Shown here: one piece after another, positions 45,347 to 52,440 of the stretch
Layout of the letters: every line of letters starts with the position of its first letter
Position numbering within the stretch: position 1 is the first letter of the stretch
Assembly: GCA_020636325.1 (NCBI GenBank)
Contig: JACJYC010000003.1
Coordinates: 372,001 to 436,000, forward strand
Length of the DNA stretch: 64,000 nucleotides
Direction of reading: 5' to 3'
From: Lewinellaceae bacterium
Lineage (GTDB): Bacteria; Bacteroidota; Bacteroidia; Chitinophagales; Saprospiraceae
Notes under the pieces: generated by a model
What the model was told of the DNA's origin: nothing
Seen by the model: the letters and a program-made list of their open reading frames with translations, nothing else
The model's database searches: none
Program-made: the position numbers and the translations under genes

Positions 45347-48300
45347 TCAATTCTGTCCGTTCACGCTGTCGTTCACATCCCCGATCTTGATCGCTGTAAA
45401 GTTGACCGTCATGTCATCATCCAGCGCCTGGATGACCACGGTTTCCGGAAAATTCTCCCCGAACGGATTGGTCGGATCCAGGAAATTATAACTGGCCGGA
45501 ACAAAACGCCAGGAAGTGTTATTCGAGAAATTCTCGTTGATGTGCAGGACTACGCGCCGGATATGGACCAGGTCGAGCGTCGAAATGACCTTCGACTTGT
45601 TGGCATCTGCTGCGATCATTTTATACGGACTCGACAGGAATTGTTCCGCGAGAATATGCCGCGTGATCTGGATGACGTCGAAAGTGGTAACGCCGTTGAT
45701 GGCATTCAGGTCTTTTGCCACCTCCAGTTTGTAGGTGCCGCCTTCCGGGACATCCGCGAATTCGTAGTATCCCAGGAAATCGGTCAATTGTTCCTGCGGG
45801 ACCGGCGTGTTGAGCTTGACCAACACGTTGGCGACAGGTTGCCCGGTTTCCGTTTGGATGAACCCGCGAATGGTAAAAAACCGCTCGCAGCCGTTGGGCT
45901 GGGTTTCGATGGAGATCTGCGCGGTGCAGGAAGCTGTATTGCCGTTGGGGTCCTGAGCGAACAGCTGCACCGTCCGGACCCCGATCGAGTCGCAATCGTA
46001 TTGCAGGCTGCCGACGGCGCCGTCCGGGCCGAAACCGAGCAGCACATCGCCGCAGGCATCACTTGTCACACCCGCCATTTCGGGGGTCAGCACAAGCGGC
46101 TGCTCGGCAAAGACCTCAAAGGCGAGATTCTGCGCGCAGGTCAGCGAAGGCGGAGTGCAGTCCGACACCTGGAACGGGACGGTCTTTGTACCGGCATTGC
46201 CGCATTCGTCGACCGCAGTGATCACCACCGCGTACTCGCCGATCGGATACAGGCCCGCGATCCGGTAGCCCTGGGCGGTTGGGGTCAGTTGCCCGTAAGG
46301 GTCTGCCTGGAGTTGCCCGTTGAATTGCAATTTATGCTGTACCTGAAGCGAAGCCTGGCAGTTGTCCTGCACCGAAATGTCGAGTTGGACGGCTCCCAGG
46401 CAACCGGCATCCGTACACACTTCCCCGAGGCTGCCGGCCGTGACCACCGGCGCCCCGTTATCCACAATATCCACCCATTGTTCGTATCGGTAGATGCCTG
46501 TTGCAGGGTCCAGGTTGATATCGCCGGGCAGGAAAACCCAGAAGACATCCCCGTCGTGGATGCTGAATTCAACGGCTTCCCCGTTCGATCTGGGCAGGAC
46601 ATAAGGATCGGTGACCCCATCATACTCGCACCAGTTGATGACCTGGTGGGTCCGGATGATCCGGTGACAAGCCTGGCCGCCGCCCGGCGCCGGCGTTTCG
46701 CTGATCAGGGAATAGGTCAGAAAATCGCAGCCGGTAGTGGCATAGGCCATGGTATCCGATACCGATCCGCCGCAGGAAACCGTTGCGTCCGCAGGCGCAA
46801 AGATGGAATAGGTGAAAACGCCGGTTGCGGTAATGGTTTGATGGACGACTGCCGGCTGGTTATTCGGATTGTCGCGGGCGGTCCAGGTCCTGATCAACTG
46901 ACCGATCCCGCAGGAATTCCGCTGGTCGTCGATGGTGAATTCGACCTCGAACTGGCAATTGTCCAGGAATACCGGAGCGTCATAATCCTCGGCAAAATAG
47001 GCCGAGATGTCGGCTTGACAGGTAAAGGTCCTGTCGGCCGGTTGCGACCCTACGGTAACCTTTTGCCGGTCTTCGACAATGAGCGTTGCTTCGCAGTCGT
47101 TGAAATGACCGGCGCAATCCCACATCCGCATGATGACGCTGGTGGTGGCGTTGGTGCAGTAGAAGGTGATATTCGGCCTGAACTGGCTGTCGTCCTCATC
47201 GATCAGCTTGATGAGCAGCTGGTCGACGCAGCAGTCGTCGCGGCTGCCTTCATCGATCATGGCCGGCGTCACCTGGCCCAACCCGTTGCTGGCCAGCGAA
47301 ACGTTGAGCAGGCTGTTGCAGATCATCTGCGGCAACTGCTGGTCCTCCACGATCAGGGTGGCGTTGACGGTCCGGATATTGTCACAGGCGTCCTTTACTT
47401 TATATTGGATGGTGTGCTGGCCCAATTGCAATCCGGGCGCCGGGATATAACCTCCTTGTGCGCCGTCCTGGCCGTTTACATATACGGCTTCACCCAGCGG
47501 CGTAAAAATCTGGATGGTAAAATCATTGCAGGCGTCGGTCACGACCGGAGCCGGGATCAAACCGGTGGATGAACATTTGGGCAGCCCCGTGTCCAGCGGG
47601 CTCAAATTCGACCCTACCGTCACGGTCGGAGTGGCCACGGTCGGCGGGGTGACATCCCTAACCCGGATCAGCTGGACGTTGTCGTTGCCGCCGCCGTCCG
47701 TTGTATAGACGGTGATTCCGCATTCGTCCAGCACCGTCCAGGTCCGGATGATGAAAAAACTGGTCTGCGGATTGCCGCACAGCGGAATCACATTATCCTG
47801 ATGGGTGTAGATCAGACCGCACAGCGGGTTGTCAACCAGGGTCGGTATGCCGGCGCCCAGGGTTGCTGCTTCGATGATGGCCGGATTGGCGGCGTATTGT
47901 TCGCAGGTGTACTCCTTGTCGGTCGGAAACAAAAAATCGTTCTGCGTGGCCCTGGAAATGGAGATCACCTGGAGTTTGGTTGAAACCAGCCCGCCGGCAT
48001 CCGTGGCTTTCCAGGTCCGGTTGATCCTGACCTTAGGGTTATTGCAGACCGATTCGATCCACTGGTCGGTATAGGTTACGTTCACGGGGGTGCAATCGGT
48101 GGCTGTGGCGTATCCGGTGCTGGCCGGGCTGTAATCTCCGGTACAGGGTATGGTGATGTTGGGCGGTACCGTCAGGGTCGGCGCCGTATTGTCCGTGACA
48201 TTGAAAAGGGTAGTGCAGCTCAATCCGGTGCAATGGTCGTAAATGGTGGCCTCAACGGTTTGTCCGGCCAGCGCGCTGGTAATGGTGTCGCCCAGCACAT

Positions 48301-49300
48301 GCCCGTCCTCATCCTCGATGGTGATCGTATAGTGGTCGATGTCCGTCGGGTTGGAGGTCAGGATCATCGACGGCGTGATCTTGGCAATGCAGGTATTGGG
48401 GTTCAGGGTCAGGTTGAGCGAACTGTGGCAGATCATGGGCACCGTTGTATGGACGTAAACATCCTTGTAAACGGTCGTATTGCACCCGGTTTTTACGGGG
48501 CTCTGATTGGGGTGGTTATTGCCGGTGAACGTGTACCGGACGCGGTAATGGCCGCCGCCGAGGCTGGTCGGCGAAAAGGTGGAGGTAATATAAGACTGGT
48601 TGTTCTCCACCCTGGTGATGGTCCAGAGCTCTTCCACGGGGGTGAGGGGAAGGAAATTATTGTCGTAGGCGCTGGTCACGGTAGCCAGGGGAGATACGGC
48701 CGGATCCACATCGCAGTATTCGTCGGCCAGCAATTCGATCTTTGCATCGGGGTAATAGCAGTGGTTCTCCACGGGGCCGAAGGTCTGGCCCGGATAATCG
48801 GTGGGCGATTCCACGATATAGAGATAACCTGTGATCTCGCGGTGGGCGAATTTCAGCACATAGACCCCGGTTTGGCCGACCTCCGGGATGACCACTCCGT
48901 TGGCCAGCGTATCCAGTGTGGCCGGCTTGAGCATGTTGCCGGCAATTTTCACTTTCCAGGTCTGGCCCGATATGCCGGTGGCGACCACCACCTGATCGTC
49001 GAAAACGCGGTTGTCGAGGTTGACGCCCGTAGCGTATTCCGGATAGGACCGGCAGGAACAGGGTGGATAAATATCGGGTACGCCGTTGTTGTTGATGTCC
49101 AGCGGGCCGTTGGTCGCAGCATTGAGATAGGCGAAAGTACCGGTGAATTGCCCGGGAATGCCGACCTGGACGGGCTCATCCAACGGCGTCATGGCCGGAT
49201 GCTGACCGGAAGGATGATGCTCAGGCGCATGCACCATGACCCAAAGCCAGGGCAGCATAAATACAAAAGAGAAATAAGTGTACGTTCTTGGGATGTTCAT
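45347..49300 (-). CDS. Giant secreted protein with repeated Ig/HYR-like domains and a dockerin-type tail
   Basis: 1317 aa from the ATG at 49300 (a second ATG four codons upstream is open); signal-like N-terminus (YTYFSFVFMLPWLWVMVHA). Many repeats of 80-100 residues with paired Cys and motifs such as 'VTDNTAPTLTVPPNITIPC', 'VRDVTPPTVATPTVTVG', 'VEDQQLPQMICNSLLNVSL' and 'FQVSDCTPPSLTCAQN' (HYR-like). Near 1165-1235 comes a carboxypeptidase-regulatory-like domain ('GQPVANVLVKLNTPVP'), then a dockerin-like pair ('VTTFDVIQITRHILAEQFLS', 'MIAADANKSKVISTLDLVHI'). It ends 'AIKIGDVNDSVNGQN' with no type A or B sorting domain. Secreted adhesin or scaffold is the likely role. Confidence 0.85.
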   Translation of the reverse strand: MNIPRTYTYFSFVFMLPWLWVMVHAPEHHPSGQHPAMTPLDEPVQVGIPGQFTGTFAYLNAATNGPLDINNNGVPDIYPPCSCRSYPEYATGVNLDNRVFDDQVVVATGISGQTWKVKIAGNMLKPATLDTLANGVVIPEVGQTGVYVLKFAHREITGYLYIVESPTDYPGQTFGPVENHCYYPDAKIELLADEYCDVDPAVSPLATVTSAYDNNFLPLTPVEELWTITRVENNQSYITSTFSPTSLGGGHYRVRYTFTGNNHPNQSPVKTGCNTTVYKDVYVHTTVPMICHSSLNLTLNPNTCIAKITPSMILTSNPTDIDHYTITIEDEDGHVLGDTITSALAGQTVEATIYDHCTGLSCTTLFNVTDNTAPTLTVPPNITIPCTGDYSPASTGYATATDCTPVNVTYTDQWIESVCNNPKVRINRTWKATDAGGLVSTKLQVISISRATQNDFLFPTDKEYTCEQYAANPAIIEAATLGAGIPTLVDNPLCGLIYTHQDNVIPLCGNPQTSFFIIRTWTVLDECGITVYTTDGGGNDNVQLIRVRDVTPPTVATPTVTVGSNLSPLDTGLPKCSSTGLIPAPVVTDACNDFTIQIFTPLGEAVYVNGQDGAQGGYIPAPGLQLGQHTIQYKVKDACDNIRTVNATLIVEDQQLPQMICNSLLNVSLASNGLGQVTPAMIDEGSRDDCCVDQLLIKLIDEDDSQFRPNITFYCTNATTSVIMRMWDCAGHFNDCEATLIVEDRQKVTVGSQPADRTFTCQADISAYFAEDYDAPVFLDNCQFEVEFTIDDQRNSCGIGQLIRTWTARDNPNNQPAVVHQTITATGVFTYSIFAPADATVSCGGSVSDTMAYATTGCDFLTYSLISETPAPGGGQACHRIIRTHQVINWCEYDGVTDPYVLPRSNGEAVEFSIHDGDVFWVFLPGDINLDPATGIYRYEQWVDIVDNGAPVVTAGSLGEVCTDAGCLGAVQLDISVQDNCQASLQVQHKLQFNGQLQADPYGQLTPTAQGYRIAGLYPIGEYAVVITAVDECGNAGTKTVPFQVSDCTPPSLTCAQNLAFEVFAEQPLVLTPEMAGVTSDACGDVLLGFGPDGAVGSLQYDCDSIGVRTVQLFAQDPNGNTASCTAQISIETQPNGCERFFTIRGFIQTETGQPVANVLVKLNTPVPQEQLTDFLGYYEFADVPEGGTYKLEVAKDLNAINGVTTFDVIQITRHILAEQFLSSPYKMIAADANKSKVISTLDLVHIRRVVLHINENFSNNTSWRFVPASYNFLDPTNPFGENFPETVVIQALDDDMTVNFTAIKIGDVNDSVNGQN

Positions 49301-49478
49301 GGCAGATTGCATTAAACCGGTTGTACCAAATAATTGTAATGAAAAAGGATGCTATTCAACTAAGGTGGGTCAATACCGGCTTGCAATCTCCGGCATCCAG
49401 TGCAGAAGCAATACATGTTCCTAGTTTTGGGATTGATAATTTGTTTTCGTTTTACGAATATAGGGGGATTTTTCGACA

Positions 49479-50618
49479 ATGAGCACAACAGATACAAAAA
49501 TTAACACAAGTGTCGGGCAGGCTGACTTTTTTTCGATTGCCGAGCAAAAACGGTATGCCCGCCATTTCGCCCTGCCGGGATTTGGACAGGAGGGGCAAGC
49601 CAGGCTGAAGGCCGGCAGCGCACTGGTGGTCGGCGCCGGCGGATTGGGGTGTCCGGCATTGTTATATCTGGCCGCCGCCGGGGTGGGCCGGATCGGCATT
49701 GCGGACGGCGACAGGGTAGAGGAGAGCAACCTCCAGCGGCAGGTCCTGTTTACGATCGGAGACCTTGGAAAGCCCAAAGCCGAGGCAGCAAAATGCCGGA
49801 TTGAGGCTTTGAATCCCCATATCCGGGTGGAAGCGTTCGACCGGATGCTGAACAGCGAAAATGCCCTCGACCTGATCCGGAGCTACGACGTCATTGTCGA
49901 CGGCAGCGATAATTTTCCCACCAGGTACCTGGTCAATGATGCCTGCCTCATATTGGGAAAGCCGCTGGTTTACGGCGCGGTCTCAGCCTTCGAAGGCCAG
50001 GTGGCGGTATTCAACTGGCTGATGGAGAACGGCGGGCGCAGCCCGAACTATCGCGACCTGTTCCCCGAGCCTCCGGAGCCGGGTGCGGTACAAAACTGCG
50101 AAGAGGGCGGCGTACTCGGCGTATTGCCCGGCATAATCGGGAGCATGCAGGCCAATGAGGCACTGAAGATCCTCAGCGGGTATGAAGCCCCCATGCACAG
50201 CAAGTTGTTCATCCTGGATGCCGCCAGCCTCCGGACCATGACGCTTAAATTCCGGAAACACTATTTCGAGCCGGTAAAAACGCTTATCGATTACGAAGGG
50301 TTCTGCGGCGTACCCCTGCCGGACTCGCAACGGATTGTCCAGGTGGAACCCGAAACGTTCAAATCCCTGAAGCACCCGGAAGAGGCCTATTTCCTGATCG
50401 ACGTGCGCGAGCCGGATGAACATAACCGGCAAAACCTCGGCGGCATCAATATCCCTTTGGGTATGATCCGGGAGCAGGCTCGCCAAATCCCGACCGACCG
50501 GCCGGTAATGCTGTATTGCCAAAGCGGCCGCCGCAGCCAGCAGGCCATTCTTCAGTTGCAGGAAATGGGGTTTGGTAATCTTCTTAATCTTAGCGGGGGG
50601 ATGGATGGGCAGTTGTAA
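49479..50618 (+). CDS. ThiF/MoeB-type adenylyltransferase with C-terminal rhodanese domain
   Basis: 379 aa. ThiF domain about 15-265: 'ALVVGAGGLGCPALLYLAAA' (nucleotide loop), 'ADGDRVEESNLQRQVLF', 'DVIVDGSDNFPTRYLVNDAC' and 'EEGGVLGVLPGIIGSMQANE'. The rhodanese domain (about 290-379) has 'FLIDVREPDEHNRQNLGGIN' and the active loop 'MLYCQSGRRSQQA'. It should adenylate the C-terminal Gly of ThiS/MoaD-like sulfur carriers and transfer sulfur via the rhodanese Cys. The protein stops early at 'LSGGMDGQL', and the TAA lies within the first unit of a 7-base tandem repeat, so the last helix may have been lost. Confidence 0.9.
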   Translation: MSTTDTKINTSVGQADFFSIAEQKRYARHFALPGFGQEGQARLKAGSALVVGAGGLGCPALLYLAAAGVGRIGIADGDRVEESNLQRQVLFTIGDLGKPKAEAAKCRIEALNPHIRVEAFDRMLNSENALDLIRSYDVIVDGSDNFPTRYLVNDACLILGKPLVYGAVSAFEGQVAVFNWLMENGGRSPNYRDLFPEPPEPGAVQNCEEGGVLGVLPGIIGSMQANEALKILSGYEAPMHSKLFILDAASLRTMTLKFRKHYFEPVKTLIDYEGFCGVPLPDSQRIVQVEPETFKSLKHPEEAYFLIDVREPDEHNRQNLGGINIPLGMIREQARQIPTDRPVMLYCQSGRRSQQAILQLQEMGFGNLLNLSGGMDGQL

Positions 50619-50705
50619 GCAGTTAGTCGTAAGTTGTAAGTCGTAAGTCGTAAGTTGTAAGTTGTAAGTCGTAAGTTGTAAGTCGTAAGTTGTTAGTCGT
50701 AAGTC
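50611..50705 (+). repeat. 7-bp tandem repeat AGTYGTA, about 13 units
   Basis: Thirteen consecutive 7-base units from 50611 to 50701 plus a partial unit; eleven are exact AGTTGTA or AGTCGTA, one has a single change and one is degenerate. The array begins inside the last codons of the ThiF-rhodanese gene and supplies its stop codon. Confidence 0.9.
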
Positions 50706-50810
50706 AGGGTAAGGCGACATTTCGACTTTAAAACGGACGCAACCATAAAACCATATCATATCCAAAGCCGGGATAAAAGGCGAAATGCAACCTCAATTCG
50801 GCCGCCCAGC

Positions 50811-50840
50811 AATGAACCAATGAACCAATGAACCAATGAA
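50811..50840 (+). repeat. 8-bp tandem repeat AATGAACC, 3.75 units
   Basis: Perfect tandem copies of AATGAACC at 50811-50840 in the gap between the ThiF-rhodanese gene and the CoA-binding protein gene. Confidence 0.9.
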
Positions 50841-50900
50841 GCATAAAACAATCCCGCCCCAAAAGCAGTTTACCAATAGATCACGCAAAAACCGCTCAAA

Positions 50901-51260
50901 TTGAAAAGAACACTCGTCCTCGGCGCCTCCCCCAATCCCGACAGGGCCTCCAACCGGGCCGTCCACCTGTTGAAGATCAAAGGGTTTGAGCCGGTTCCCG
51001 TCGGCATAAAAAAAGGCGAGATCGCAGGCATTCCGATCCTGAACGGGCAACCGGACCTGGAGGACATCGATACCGTTTCGCTCTATTTATCGCCGGAAAA
51101 CCAGCCGCAGTATTACGATTATGTGTTTGGGCTCCACCCCAGGCGGATCATCTTTAATCCGGGCACGGAAAATCCGGAGTTGATGAGATTGGCTCAGGAA
51201 AACGGCATTGAGGGGGAAGCGGCTTGTACGTTGGTGATGTTGACGGTGGGGGTGTATTGA
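50901..51260 (+). CDS. CoA-binding domain protein (YccU-like)
   Basis: 119 aa from a TTG at 50901. Rossmann-type CoA-binding domain: 'TLVLGASPNPDRASNRAVHL', 'PVPVGIKKGEIAGIPILNG', 'LYLSPENQPQYYDYV' and 'IIFNPGTENPELMRLAQENG', ending 'EAACTLVMLTVG'. Stand-alone proteins of this size are common; the ligand and role are not established. No ATG is available upstream of the fold, so the TTG start is likely. Confidence 0.85.
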   Translation: MKRTLVLGASPNPDRASNRAVHLLKIKGFEPVPVGIKKGEIAGIPILNGQPDLEDIDTVSLYLSPENQPQYYDYVFGLHPRRIIFNPGTENPELMRLAQENGIEGEAACTLVMLTVGVY

Positions 51261-51368
51261 TGTGATTTTGGTCTGAAGCAAGGTTTGGTGAGTAGTTCAT
51301 ATGGGTTTATGGTTGTTTATTCTTGTTAGAATGTGCGGCTATCAGCCATAAATTTTTCATAAGAGGCT

Positions 51369-51400
51369 TTTGCGGAAGAAATAAAATAGCCTTATCTTGG
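51369..51400 (+). promoter_or_regulatory. Promoter-like site (TTTG, 20-base spacer, TATCTTGG)
   Basis: TTTG at 51369-51372 and TATCTTGG at 51393-51400; one mismatch to TAnnTTTG. It would drive the hairpin-containing stretch and possibly the gene at 51645. Confidence 0.45.
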
Positions 51401-51447
51401 CTTGCAGAAATTGAATCCTGTTATGATTTTTAAAGAAAACCGTTTCA

Positions 51448-51489
51448 CAATGCCCTTGCTTTTTGGCCCGGCCGGAAGCAGGGGCATTG
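51448..51489 (+). ncRNA. Strong hairpin, candidate small RNA element
   Basis: CAATGCCC (51448-51455) pairs perfectly with GGGCATTG (51482-51489), and pairing continues inward through TTGCTT/AAGCAG with G-U pairs and a GGCC segment, giving a stem of close to 20 pairs with few defects. No U tract follows, so it is not a classical terminator. Confidence 0.45.
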
Positions 51490-51644
51490 TAGTTTATAGC
51501 GATATTCCCGAACAATGAGTGTTTAAAGGCGACCTTCTGAATTTAATGCCTGGGGTTTTAATATGCAAGAGCTCGCCGAAATCAATATATTGAGGAATGA
51601 AGATTGTTTCTGGCTGCGATATATAACCCAACATATTTCGAACC

Positions 51645-52415
51645 ATGAAAAAACACTTAAAAAACTGGACATTTCGCCTGCTTTTTACAGGGCTGTTCCT
51701 TTTTGGTCTCCTGGTTGTGTTCATGCTGAATCCAATACAACTTTATGCAAACAAGTCCATGTCAGGAAACTATACGATCTATCATAATCAACCGATAGAC
51801 GAACATTTTTTACCCCGGCTTGAACGATCTGTTTCCATAGTTAAAGGAAGTGAACTATACGACCCGGATATTAAAATAGACATATGCCTGAGTGACGGTT
51901 CAAAGTATCCGGGCTTGATTGAAAAAGTTTTGGGTAGGGACGCACTTGCAACGTTCTATAATAAGATAGTCTTTACCGGCGATGAGGTTAATTTTGAAGA
52001 AAATTACATTTTGTTTTACGGACATAAAATCAATCTGGAAGAAATGCTTGCTCATGTGCAGGTGCACTGTTTGGAATTTAAAAAATATGGACTTTGGAAA
52101 TCAAACCCGATTGCAGGATATCCTGAATGGAAGTGGGAAGGATACCCTGAATACATAGCGAGACAGCATGCTCATTTCGGAGACCTGCGAACAGATATTA
52201 ATGCGCTTCTGAAGGCGGAGCAAGATAGCGACACGGGTTGGATGACCCTTCCGGACAGTACGGAGACCTTGGCTCATTATTTCAGGTATCGGTTGCTCAT
52301 TCAATACTGTTTAGAAATTAAAAAAATGACATTTGTCAGCCTGCTTCAGGATACTACAAGTGAGGAGACGGTGCGATTGCAAATGATGGATTGGTACGCT
52401 AAACCATCTGACTGA
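51645..52415 (+). CDS. Membrane-anchored protein resembling a zinc peptidase without the catalytic Glu
   Basis: 256 aa. One N-terminal membrane segment (LLFTGLFLFGLLVVFML), the rest extracytoplasmic. In the middle, 'EMLAHVQVHCLEFKKYG' sits where zincin-type proteins of this layout have HExxH, and 'WKWEGYPEYIARQ' supplies a possible third ligand, as in 'EGxxEY' motifs. The Glu of HExxH is a Val here (HVQVH). I do not recognise an exact family; assignment is by motif order only. Converges with the GH105/CE12 gene 25 bases away. Confidence 0.5.
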   Translation: MKKHLKNWTFRLLFTGLFLFGLLVVFMLNPIQLYANKSMSGNYTIYHNQPIDEHFLPRLERSVSIVKGSELYDPDIKIDICLSDGSKYPGLIEKVLGRDALATFYNKIVFTGDEVNFEENYILFYGHKINLEEMLAHVQVHCLEFKKYGLWKSNPIAGYPEWKWEGYPEYIARQHAHFGDLRTDINALLKAEQDSDTGWMTLPDSTETLAHYFRYRLLIQYCLEIKKMTFVSLLQDTTSEETVRLQMMDWYAKPSD

Positions 52416-52440
52416 AGGAAAAAAGAACGAGTAACAGCAA

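Larger units (their letters stand above)
51261..51644 (+). other. 384-base gap with a promoter-like site and a strong hairpin
   Basis: No annotated-size gene. It contains a promoter-like TTTG/TATCTTGG pair (51369-51400), a 31-codon open frame from ATG 51424 to TGA, and a strong hairpin (51448-51489) within that frame. These may represent a small RNA or leader for the gene at 51645. Confidence 0.45.

Noticed and set aside
50611..50705. CRISPR-like array
   Set aside because: Contiguous 7-bp units without spacers; a microsatellite.
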